From Chloroflexota bacterium (GTDB taxonomy: Bacteria > Chloroflexota > Dehalococcoidia > UBA2979), in NCBI GenBank assembly GCA_027592975.1, contig JAQCJS010000093.1, forward strand, positions 1-5,472: a stretch of DNA of 5,472 bases, written 5' to 3'. Below are positions 1 to 5,472 of the stretch, piece by piece. The first letter of the stretch is position 1. Every line of letters starts with the position of its first letter. Made by a program: the position numbers and the translations under genes. The notes under the pieces are model-generated. The model saw only the letters and a list, made by a program, of their open reading frames with translations. It made no database searches and was not told the origin of the DNA.

Positions 1-1
1 G

Positions 2-478
2 CTGGCGGCGCGGGCGCGGGACGCCGTGCCGCGCACCGTGCCGCTGCTGCTGAACGGATCGGCCGCGCTGGCGGAGCGCCTGGGCTATACGGGCGTGCAC
101 TGGCCGGAGGCGGACATCCCTTACCCGCCGAAACCGCACCCGCTGGCCTTTCGGAGCGCCGCCGTGCATTCCGTGGACGCCGCACGACACGCCGAGGACG
201 CGGGCGCAGACCTGGTCCTGTTCGGCGCGGTGTTCGCACCGGGGTCGAAGCCGGGCGAGGGCGTGGGACTCGACGCGCTGGGCGAGGTCGCGCGGAGCAC
301 CTCGCTGCCGGTCTTCGCGATCGGCGGCATCGGCCCGGCGCAGGTGGCGGACTGCCTGCAGGCGGGCGCGGCGGGCGTCGCGGTGGTCTCCGGCATCCTC
401 GGCGCGCCCGACGTGCGCGCTGCCATCGACGAGTACGTGCGCGCCCTGGACGAGGGTGCGGAGGGATCAGCAACGTGA
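2..478 (+). CDS. Thiamine phosphate synthase / TenI family protein, 5'-truncated by window edge
   Basis: This is the C-terminal part of a ThiE/TenI TIM-barrel protein. ThiE joins HMP-pyrophosphate to thiazole phosphate to make thiamin phosphate; TenI is the related thiazole tautomerase. The frame is open from base 2, and about 158 residues are visible of a usual length near 200-210, so the true start lies upstream and the GTG at 26 is internal. Family landmarks appear in order: a GVH strand (92-100), a SxxxH segment (155-169), GADLVLFGAVF followed by GSKP (203-253), and the phosphate-binding AIGGI loop (317-331). One feature is odd: the usual Asn-Asp pair, whose Asp binds Mg2+ in ThiE, reads Asn-Gly at 53-58, and the TxTK-like motif reads PGSK. 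This leans towards TenI or a divergent ThiE, so no symbol is given. The TGA overlaps a GTG at 475, and thiY follows directly, placing the gene in the salvage operon. Family assignment is secure; the exact activity is not. Confidence 0.88.
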   Translation: MAARARDAVPRTVPLLLNGSAALAERLGYTGVHWPEADIPYPPKPHPLAFRSAAVHSVDAARHAEDAGADLVLFGAVFAPGSKPGEGVGLDALGEVARSTSLPVFAIGGIGPAQVADCLQAGAAGVAVVSGILGAPDVRAAIDEYVRALDEGAEGSAT

Positions 479-486
479 GCAGGCAA

Positions 487-492
487 AAGGAG
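487..492 (+). promoter_or_regulatory. Ribosome binding site deciding the thiY start
   Basis: AAGGAG lies six bases before the ATG at 499, which is ideal Shine-Dalgarno spacing. The alternative in-frame GTG at 475 overlaps the upstream TGA and would add eight residues (MSRQKESG) before the signal peptide. The strong site favours 499 as the start. Confidence 0.7.
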
Positions 493-498
493 TCCGGA

Positions 499-1539
499 AT
501 GAACCGAACGCACCAGTGGTCCCGGCGCTCCGCGATCTCGCTGGGGGTCGCGGGCCTGGGCGCGGCGGGGCTCGCCGCGATCGGCTGCGCGCCACGGCCG
601 GAGGGTGACCGGGTGCGCCTCGATCGCGTCCGGCTGGCGCTGGACTGGACGCCCAACACGAACCACACGGGCTTCTTCGTCGCCGACCGGATGGGGTGGT
701 ACCGCGACGCCGGCATCCGGCTGGAGATCCTGCCGTACTCCGGCACCGCGGCCGAGACACTGATCGGCGCGGGACAGGCGGAGTTCGGGATCGCGTTCCA
801 GGACTCGCTGGTCTTCGCGCGCACCTCGGGGCTACCGGTGGTATCGGCGATGGCGATCCTTCAGCACATCGCGACGGCGATCGCGGTGAAGGCTAACCGC
901 ACCGACATCCGCACGCCGAAGGATCTGGACGGCAAGACGTACGCCGGCTTCGGCCTGCCGTACGAGGTGCCCATGCTGCAGCACGTGATCCGCACCGCCG
1001 GCGGCACCGGCAAGTTCGAGGTGGTGACGCTGAAGACGGCGGCCTACGAGGCGCTCTACGCGGGCGCCGCGGACTTCACGGTTCCCTTCGTCACGTGGGA
1101 GGGCATCGAGGCGGAACTGCACCAGCAGGAGCTGCGCACCTTCGCGTACACGGACTACGGCTTCCCGGACTTCTACCAGGTGGTGCTCGCGGGGAACGAG
1201 GAGTGGATCGCGGGCCATCGCGACCTCGCGCAGCGCTTCGTGCGGACGACGGTGCGCGGGTTCGAGCTGGCAGCGAAAGAGCCGCAGGAGGGCGCGAAGC
1301 ACCTGATCGCGGCGAACAAGGACGCGTTCACAGAGACGGAGCTGGTGGAGCGCAGCGCGAAGATGCTGGCCGAGCGGTTCTACCTGGACCGGCAGGGCAA
1401 GTTCGGCACGCAGACGCTGGAGCAGTGGAAGGCGTACTCGAAGTTCCTCTACGAGACGGGCACGCTGGTGGACGCGCAGGGCAAGGCGCTGGCGAAGGAG
1501 CCGGACTGGTCCGCGTACTTCACCAACGACCTGCTGTAG
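499..1539 (+). CDS. thiY: ThiY: thiamin pyrimidine precursor ABC transporter, substrate-binding lipoprotein (NMT1/THI5-like)
   Basis: This 346-residue solute-binding protein of the NMT1/THI5-like family should capture a formylaminopyrimidine or HMP-type thiamin precursor outside the membrane and deliver it to ThiX/ThiZ. The N-terminus carries twin arginines (SRRSAI, residues 8-13), a hydrophobic Gly/Ala/Leu stretch, and a lipobox ending at Cys30 (AIGC). It is therefore probably a lipoprotein, possibly exported folded by Tat. The family hallmark LDWTPNTNHTGFFVA spans residues 48-62. It is followed by the conserved early region with GWYRDAGI and the GFGLPYE segment of the binding cleft. The Cys-rich CCCFC motif of eukaryotic Thi5 HMP-P synthases is absent, which agrees with binding rather than catalysis. 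The start at 499 is chosen for its AAGGAG site. Only 18 bp separate it from thiX. The transporter role is firm; the exact ligand (FAMP or HMP) is inferred from the tenA neighbour. Confidence 0.92.
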   Translation: MNRTHQWSRRSAISLGVAGLGAAGLAAIGCAPRPEGDRVRLDRVRLALDWTPNTNHTGFFVADRMGWYRDAGIRLEILPYSGTAAETLIGAGQAEFGIAFQDSLVFARTSGLPVVSAMAILQHIATAIAVKANRTDIRTPKDLDGKTYAGFGLPYEVPMLQHVIRTAGGTGKFEVVTLKTAAYEALYAGAADFTVPFVTWEGIEAELHQQELRTFAYTDYGFPDFYQVVLAGNEEWIAGHRDLAQRFVRTTVRGFELAAKEPQEGAKHLIAANKDAFTETELVERSAKMLAERFYLDRQGKFGTQTLEQWKAYSKFLYETGTLVDAQGKALAKEPDWSAYFTNDLL

Positions 1540-1557
1540 CGCGCCGCCCCCTTGTCC

Positions 1558-2352
1558 ATGACGCGCACCTCGATCGCCCGAGTGCTCCCGGCGCTGCTGT
1601 TGGCGGCGGTGATCCTCCTCGTGTGGGAGACGTACGTGCGCGCCTCCGGCGTGCGACCGCAGGTGCTGCCGGCGCCGAGCCGCGTGGCGGAGCAGGGCTG
1701 GGCGTTTCGCGAGTTGATCTGGTCGCACACGCTGCCCACGCTGGCGGAGGCGGCGATCGGCTTCTCGCTCGCGATCGTCGCGGGCACGGCGGCCGCCACC
1801 GCGATCGACTTCTCCTCGGCCGTGCGGCGGGCGCTGTACCCCGCGCTCGTCGCCTCGCAGGCGATCCCGGTGATCGCCGTGGCACCGCTGCTGGTGCTCT
1901 GGTTCGGCTTCGGCATCCTGCCGAAGGCGCTGGTTGTGGCGCTGGTGACGTTCTTCCCGATCACGGTCGGCTGGGTGGACGGCTTCGCGGCGACCGAGCG
2001 CGCCGCCGCCAACCTGCTGCGCTCCATGGGCGCATCAAGGTGGCAGGTGTTCCGGCTGGTGCGTGTGCCGGGCGCGCTGCCCTTGTTCTTCTCCGGGCTG
2101 CGCATCGCGATTACCTACGCGGTGGTGGGCGCGATCTTCGCGGAGTACGTGGGGGCGAAGCGCGGGCTGGGCATCTTCATGCAGATGCAGCAGAACGCGT
2201 TCCGCACGGACCTGGTGATGGCCGCGGTGGTCGTGACTGCCCTCATCAGCATCACGCTGTTCCTCGCCACGTACGTGGTGGAGCGCGCGACGATCCCGTG
2301 GCACGCCGCCGCGCGCGCCGCCCGCACCGGCAGCGACGAGGCGTCCCGATGA
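1558..2352 (+). CDS. thiX: ThiX: ABC transporter permease for thiamin pyrimidine precursor
   Basis: This 264-residue inner-membrane permease belongs to the binding-protein-dependent transport family (BPD_transp_1, the SsuC/TauC/ThiX type). It forms the channel for the ThiY-bound pyrimidine. Visible hydrophobic segments lie near residues 9-23, 62-82, 98-116, 122-140, 183-198 and 219-240, matching the six-helix layout. The cytoplasmic coupling (EAA) loop is clear at residues 147-175, with the A-x-x-L-L-R-S-M-G-A core and a later RVPGALP segment, which contacts the ATPase. EYVGAKRGLG at 196-205 is also typical of this family. The start is taken as ATG 1558; a TTG six bases upstream is possible but neither has a clear Shine-Dalgarno site, so translation may depend on coupling with thiY. 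The stop codon overlaps the thiZ start in ATGA. Assignment to thiamin uptake rests on the flanking thiY and tenA genes. Confidence 0.9.
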   Translation: MTRTSIARVLPALLLAAVILLVWETYVRASGVRPQVLPAPSRVAEQGWAFRELIWSHTLPTLAEAAIGFSLAIVAGTAAATAIDFSSAVRRALYPALVASQAIPVIAVAPLLVLWFGFGILPKALVVALVTFFPITVGWVDGFAATERAAANLLRSMGASRWQVFRLVRVPGALPLFFSGLRIAITYAVVGAIFAEYVGAKRGLGIFMQMQQNAFRTDLVMAAVVVTALISITLFLATYVVERATIPWHAAARAARTGSDEASR

Positions 2353-3152
2353 CAGGACAGCCTCCGCGACTGGCGGTCAGCGGCATCGAGAAGCGCTTCG
2401 TGCAGGACGGGCGCACCGTGGACGTCCTGCGCGGCATCGCGATCGAGGCCCACGCGGGCGAGTTCGTCTCCGTGATCGGGCCGAGCGGCAGCGGCAAGAG
2501 CACGCTCTTCAACATCATCGCGGGCCTGGAGGAGCCCGACGCGGGCGAGGTGCGCGTGAGCGGCGCGGTGGTGAACGGTCATGTGGAGGCGTGCGCCTAC
2601 ATGCCTCAGCAGGATCTGCTGTTCCCCTGGCGGCGCATTCTGGACAACACCACGCTCGGCCTCGAGATCCAGGGGGTGCCTCGCGAGGAGGCGCGGCACC
2701 GCGCGGGCGCGCTGTTCGCGCGCTTCGGACTCGCGGGGTTCGAACGCGCGTATCCGTACATGCTCTCGGGCGGGATGCGCCAGCGCGCGGCGCTGCTCCG
2801 CACCGTGGTACAGGATCGCCCGATCCTGCTGCTGGACGAGCCCTTCGGCGCGCTGGACGCGCTGACGCGCATGGAGATGCAGGAGTGGCTCGCCGGGATG
2901 TCCAACGAGTTCGGGTGGACGGTGCTCCTGGTCACGCACGACGTGCGCGAGGCGGTGCTGCTGTCCGATCGGGTGGTGGTGCTGACGCCGCGGCCGGCCG
3001 CCGTCGCGGCGACGATCGACGTCCCGCTGCCCCGCCCGCGCCGGCTGGACGACTTCAGCGCGCCCGCGTTCATCGCGATCGAGGCGTCCGTGATGCGCGC
3101 GCTGCGCGCGGGCGGTACCAGCACGAGCAGCACGGCGGGAGCACGAGCATGA
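2349..3152 (+). CDS. thiZ: ThiZ: ABC transporter ATP-binding protein for thiamin pyrimidine precursor
   Basis: This 267-residue ATPase powers the ThiXYZ importer and belongs to the SsuB/TauB/ThiZ group. All catalytic elements are intact: Walker A GPSGSGKST (residues 44-52), Q-loop MPQQDLLFPW (85-94), signature LSGGMRQRA (139-147), Walker B ILLLDE (159-164), D-loop ALD (168-170) and the switch His in THD (His197). The PW after the Q-loop is typical of nitrate/sulfonate/taurine-type ATPases. The start is ATG 2349, which overlaps the thiX stop as ATGA and has GAGG at 2338-2341. The stop overlaps the tenA start in the same way, indicating tight translational coupling. The last ten or so residues (rich in Gly, Ser, Thr and Ala) look like an unstructured tail. 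The ATPase call is certain; substrate is inferred from the operon. Confidence 0.93.
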   Translation: MTGQPPRLAVSGIEKRFVQDGRTVDVLRGIAIEAHAGEFVSVIGPSGSGKSTLFNIIAGLEEPDAGEVRVSGAVVNGHVEACAYMPQQDLLFPWRRILDNTTLGLEIQGVPREEARHRAGALFARFGLAGFERAYPYMLSGGMRQRAALLRTVVQDRPILLLDEPFGALDALTRMEMQEWLAGMSNEFGWTVLLVTHDVREAVLLSDRVVVLTPRPAAVAATIDVPLPRPRRLDDFSAPAFIAIEASVMRALRAGGTSTSSTAGARA

Positions 3153-3823
3153 GCCCTGAACCCTTCCACACCGCACTGGACGGGGCAACGCAGGAGACGT
3201 GGGACGCCATCTACGCGCTGCCGTTCCTCGCGGCGCTGGCCGAGGGGCGGCTCGAGCAGGAGCGCTTCGCGTACTTCATCGCGCAGGACGTCCACTACCT
3301 GGACGGATTCGCCGGGGTGCTGGAACGCGCGGCGACACTGGCGGACGACCCGGTCATGCACGCGTTCCTGACGGGCGAGGCGGCGAACGTGAAGACCGTG
3401 GAGCTGGCGCTGCACGGCGAGTTCGCGCCCCGGCTGGGGCTGGACGTGGAGGCGGTGCGCGCGCAGGAGCCCGGCCCCGTCACCGTCGCCTACCTTGACC
3501 ACATGCGCGCGATCGCGGGGCACGGGACGCTGGGCGAGGTGATCGCCGGGGTGCTGCCGTGTTACTGGGTGTACCGGCGCATCGGCCTGCGGCTGGCGGC
3601 GGCGCCTCCGCCGCACGAGCTGTACGCAACGTGGGTCGCGGCTTACGCCTCGCCCGAGTTCGGGCGGGCTGTCGACCGGCAGATCGCGCTCATCGACACC
3701 CTCGCGGAGGGGGCGGACGAGGCGGAGCGCGACCGGATGCGGCGCTGGTTCCACCGCTCGCTGCGGTACGAGTGGATGTTCTGGGACCAGGCAGACCGCC
3801 TGCTCGAGTGGCCGGTCGCGTAG
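3149..3823 (+). CDS. tenA: TenA: aminopyrimidine aminohydrolase (thiaminase II), class TenA_C
   Basis: This 224-residue all-helical cytoplasmic enzyme hydrolyses 4-amino-5-aminomethyl-2-methylpyrimidine to HMP, salvaging degraded thiamin; it may also cleave thiamin slowly. Every active-site residue known from B. subtilis TenA is found here at a constant offset of +3: Asp47, Tyr50, Tyr115, the nucleophile Cys138 (in LPCYWVY), Tyr142, Tyr166, Glu208 (in RYEWMFW) and Phe211. The cysteine places it in the TenA_C class, not TenA_E. Length equals the usual 220-240 residues. The start ATG 3149 overlaps the thiZ stop (ATGA) and is preceded by GGGAG at 3137-3141. It is the last gene of the operon, and its position after thiXYZ matches the known salvage pathway. 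A TPP riboswitch would be expected upstream of the operon, outside the window. Confidence 0.96.
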   Translation: MSPEPFHTALDGATQETWDAIYALPFLAALAEGRLEQERFAYFIAQDVHYLDGFAGVLERAATLADDPVMHAFLTGEAANVKTVELALHGEFAPRLGLDVEAVRAQEPGPVTVAYLDHMRAIAGHGTLGEVIAGVLPCYWVYRRIGLRLAAAPPPHELYATWVAAYASPEFGRAVDRQIALIDTLAEGADEAERDRMRRWFHRSLRYEWMFWDQADRLLEWPVA

Positions 3824-3857
3824 CCGGCCCCGGCGCGGTGGACGGGGGCGGAACCGT

Positions 3858-3882
3858 CCGGTAACGTTCTGGGCGTCACCGG
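3858..3882. promoter_or_regulatory. Inverted repeat between tenA and the carboxypeptidase gene (terminator or operator)
   Basis: CCGGTAACG (3858-3866) and CGTCACCGG (3874-3882) pair over nine positions with one A-C mismatch, around a seven-base loop. It starts 34 bp after the tenA stop and ends 32 bp before the next ATG. No T-run follows on the + strand, so it is not a classical intrinsic terminator. A weak promoter-like pair (TGGACG at 3839-3844, a 17-bp gap, TAACGT at 3862-3867) overlaps its left arm, so an operator is equally possible. The structure is seen; the role is inference. Confidence 0.4.
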
Positions 3883-3914
3883 CGGGGTGGATCTGATGGA
3901 GGCGTCGTCATCCG

Positions 3915-4934
3915 ATGACAGCGCACACGGCCTCGCTGCCCGCCTCCCCCCGGCGCAGCCCAGTCACCCGGTCACTCGCGCTGCTCCTGGCAGCCGTGTC
4001 CCTGGCCGTCCTCTCCGGGTGCAGCGGCGATGTGTCCGCCACCGAGGTGCGCGCGAACGGTAGCGCGCTCGCCCAACCGTCGGTAGCGGCCTCCACGCCC
4101 ACCCCACGCCAGACGTACTTGGTCCCGCCGCCCAGCGGCGTCGCACCACGCCAGCCCGTCGCCGTCGCCGCGCCCTCGATCAGCGCGCGCGCCGCGATCG
4201 TGGTGGACGACGCCACCGGCGCGGTGCTCTACGAGATCAACGGCCGCACGCGCATCCAGCCCGCCAGCCTCACCAAGATCGCGACTGCGGCGCTGACCAT
4301 TGACCGGGGGCGGCTGGATGACTGGGTCACGGTAGACTTCGACTACGACGATCCCGGGCTGGACGACGCGAGCGTGATGGGATTGCGGCGCGGCGACCGC
4401 TTCACGGTGCGCGACCTGATCTACGGGATGATGCTGCCCTCCGGCGCGGACGCGTCGATCGCCATCGGGCGCGCGGTCTCGGGTGTGGACGCTGCCTTCG
4501 TGAAGGAGCTCAACACCTTCATGGAGAGCCTGGGCCTCTTCGACACGCACTTCATCGACCCGCACGGGCTGGGCGGGCCGACGCACCTCTCCACCGCGTA
4601 CGACATGGCCATGATGTCGCGGTACGCGCTCCGGCAGCCGCTGTTCGCGTAGGTCGCGCGAGCCGAGGTGCACCACGCGAAAGGGTCGCGCGAGATCGAG
4701 GTCTGGAACACGAACCCGTGGGCCTTCACCTATGACGGCGCGGACGGCGTGAAGAGCGGATTCACGGAGGAGGCGGGCCCCACGCTGTCCGCCTCCGCCA
4801 CGCGCAACGGGCACCGTGTGATCGTGGTTGTGCTGGACGCCACGCGCCGGAGCACGGACACCACGGCGCTGATGGATTGGGCGTTCAGCACGTTCTGCTG
4901 GAACGACGGCGCACTGGGCTGCACCGCCCGCTAG
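3915..4934 (+). pseudogene. D-alanyl-D-alanine carboxypeptidase lipoprotein (peptidase S11) with internal amber stop
   Basis: An S11 penicillin-binding DD-carboxypeptidase trims the terminal D-Ala of peptidoglycan stem peptides outside the membrane. The N-terminus has a hydrophobic core and the lipobox LSGC with Cys36, then a Pro/Ser/Ala-rich linker to about residue 90. The catalytic SxxK motif is Ser118-Leu-Thr-Lys121 within QPASLTK. The SxN position reads Ser176-Gly-Ala178, so the usual Asn is missing. The open frame stops at TAG 4650-4652 after 245 residues. The same frame continues without insertion or deletion into VWNTNPW, the DGVKSGFTEEAG block (KSG at codons 280-282) and SASATRNGHRVIVVVLDA, ending at TAG 4932-4934. 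The 245-residue product lacks the KSG motif and should be inactive. The downstream part has no plausible ribosome site. The start ATG 3915 has GGAGG at 3898-3902. A point sequencing error would make this an intact 339-residue gene; family identity is secure either way. Confidence 0.85.
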
Positions 4935-4937
4935 CAC

Positions 4938-4968
4938 CGAGGCCCCTCGTCCCGCAGCGCTCGGCTGC
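4938..4968. terminator. Two small hairpins in the convergent 34-bp spacer (possible bidirectional terminator)
   Basis: The spacer between the two convergent genes holds CGAGGCCCCTCG (4938-4949, four to five paired bases) and GCAGC/GCTGC (4954-4958 with 4964-4968, five-base loop). Both are short and no T-run follows on either strand. Placement at the meeting point of two genes suggests termination, but such short stems are also expected by chance at this GC content. Confidence 0.2.
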
Positions 4969-5472
4969 CTACAGCGCCAGCACCATACCCCCGGCCGCCG
5001 CGACCACCACGACCGCCCACGACGGGACGCGCCACACCGCGAGCATCCCGAAGCACACGACCGCGAGCGCGAAGTCGCGAGGCCCGAGGATCGCGCTGGT
5101 CCAGACGGGGTCGTAGAGCGCGGCGAGCAGGATGCCGACGACCGCCGCGCCCATGCCTCGCAGCGCCGCCTGGAACGAGCCGATGGTGCGCACGCGGTCC
5201 CAGAACGGCAGCGCACCCCATACGAGCAGGAACGAGGGCACGTAGATCGCGCCCAGCGCGACCATCGCGCCCAGCCAGCCGCTGGGGCTCGGCCCCTGCG
5301 CCGCGCCCAGGAAGGCGGCGAACGTGAACAGCGGGCCGGGGACGGCCTGCGCCGCGCCGTACCCGGCGATGAAGGCGTCGGCCGCGACCCAGCCGGTGGG
5401 GACGACCTCCGTCTGCAGCAGCGGCAGAACGACATGCCCGCCGCCGAAGACCAGCGAACCCACGCGGTAGTT
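4969..5472 (-). CDS. chrA: Chromate transporter ChrA, C-terminal CHR domain, truncated by window edge
   Basis: This is the C-terminal half of a ChrA (CHR superfamily) membrane protein; these proteins export chromate from the cytoplasm and are driven by the proton-motive force. Read on the minus strand, 167 residues are visible and the frame is still open at the window end, so the GTG at 5463 is probably internal. The motif FGGGHVVLPLL (residues 9-19) and the block QAVPGPLFTFAAFLGA (42-57) are characteristic of the second CHR domain of long ChrA proteins. Several hydrophobic segments follow, to a C-terminus of Val/Ala/Gly/Leu-rich helix and a TAG stop at 4971-4969. A short single-domain CHR protein is possible but less likely given FGGG so close to the open edge. 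It converges with the carboxypeptidase gene and has no obvious functional link to it. Chromate as the true substrate is inferred from the family. Confidence 0.88.
   Translation of the reverse strand, partial: NYRVGSLVFGGGHVVLPLLQTEVVPTGWVAADAFIAGYGAAQAVPGPLFTFAAFLGAAQGPSPSGWLGAMVALGAIYVPSFLLVWGALPFWDRVRTIGSFQAALRGMGAAVVGILLAALYDPVWTSAILGPRDFALAVVCFGMLAVWRVPSWAVVVVAAAGGMVLAL

Noticed and set aside
1095..2348. Open frame continuous upstream of thiZ, which could suggest a 685-residue protein ending in the ATPase
   Set aside because: The upstream part overlaps thiY and thiX in another frame and is Gly/Arg/Ala-rich with no domain. The ATPase domain starts right after ATG 2349, which has a ribosome site and the ATGA overlap.
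3881..3914. GGATCTGATGGAGGCG resembling part of a TPP riboswitch
   Set aside because: The conserved CTGAGA box and the paired P2-P4 elements are absent, and the following gene is a cell-wall enzyme. No TPP riboswitch is visible anywhere in the window.
3907..3919. Palindrome GTCATC-C-GATGAC across the carboxypeptidase start codon
   Set aside because: A six-base arm with a one-base centre is expected about once in a window of this size and it cannot form a stable hairpin with that loop.
4668..4934. Separate small gene starting at GTG 4668 after the amber codon
   Set aside because: It has no ribosome site, continues the upstream frame exactly and encodes only the C-terminal part of the S11 fold without the catalytic serine.
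3972..5435. Very long minus-strand open frame (487 codons) across the carboxypeptidase and chromate transporter genes
   Set aside because: Its translation is Arg/Ala/Ser-rich low-complexity sequence with no motif, and it runs against two genes with clear family matches. It is a product of high GC content.

Overview
This is a GC-rich bacterial window with densely packed genes: four-base start/stop overlaps, almost no intergenic space, and strong G/C bias at third codon positions. Nothing fixes the taxon. The thiamin-salvage transporter, the Tat-type lipoprotein signal and the overall protein style would suit Chloroflexota (Thermomicrobia- or Dehalococcoidia-like) or Actinomycetota; this is a low-confidence inference. 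There are no tRNA or rRNA genes, CRISPR arrays or insertion sequences.

Positions 1-3823 (+ strand) form one operon for thiamin pyrimidine salvage. It holds the 3' end of a thiamine phosphate synthase/TenI family gene, a periplasmic pyrimidine-binding lipoprotein (thiY), a permease (thiX), an ATPase (thiZ) and a class TenA_C aminopyrimidine aminohydrolase (tenA). Three of the four junctions involve overlapping start and stop codons. The fourth is an 18-bp gap. In the B. subtilis/B. halodurans model, ThiXYZ imports N-formyl-4-amino-5-aminomethyl-2-methylpyrimidine, a breakdown product of thiamin. It is deformylated, and TenA replaces the amino group with hydroxyl to give HMP, which feeds ThiD and ThiE. 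The deformylase (YlmB-type) is not in this window.

Positions 3824-3914 are a 91-bp spacer with a clear inverted repeat (3858-3882). Next comes a peptidase S11 D-alanyl-D-alanine carboxypeptidase lipoprotein gene (3915-4934). It is split by a single in-frame TAG at 4650-4652. The reading frame resumes immediately afterwards with the expected C-terminal half, including the KSG motif, so this is a recent nonsense mutation, a sequencing error or, less likely, recoding.

The right end (4969-5472, - strand) is the C-terminal half of a ChrA-type chromate transporter. It converges on the carboxypeptidase gene across a 34-bp spacer and runs off the window.

I found no clearly new biological system. 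The best leads are the disrupted carboxypeptidase with its atypical SxN motif, the inverted repeat in front of it, and the TenI-like features of the first gene.
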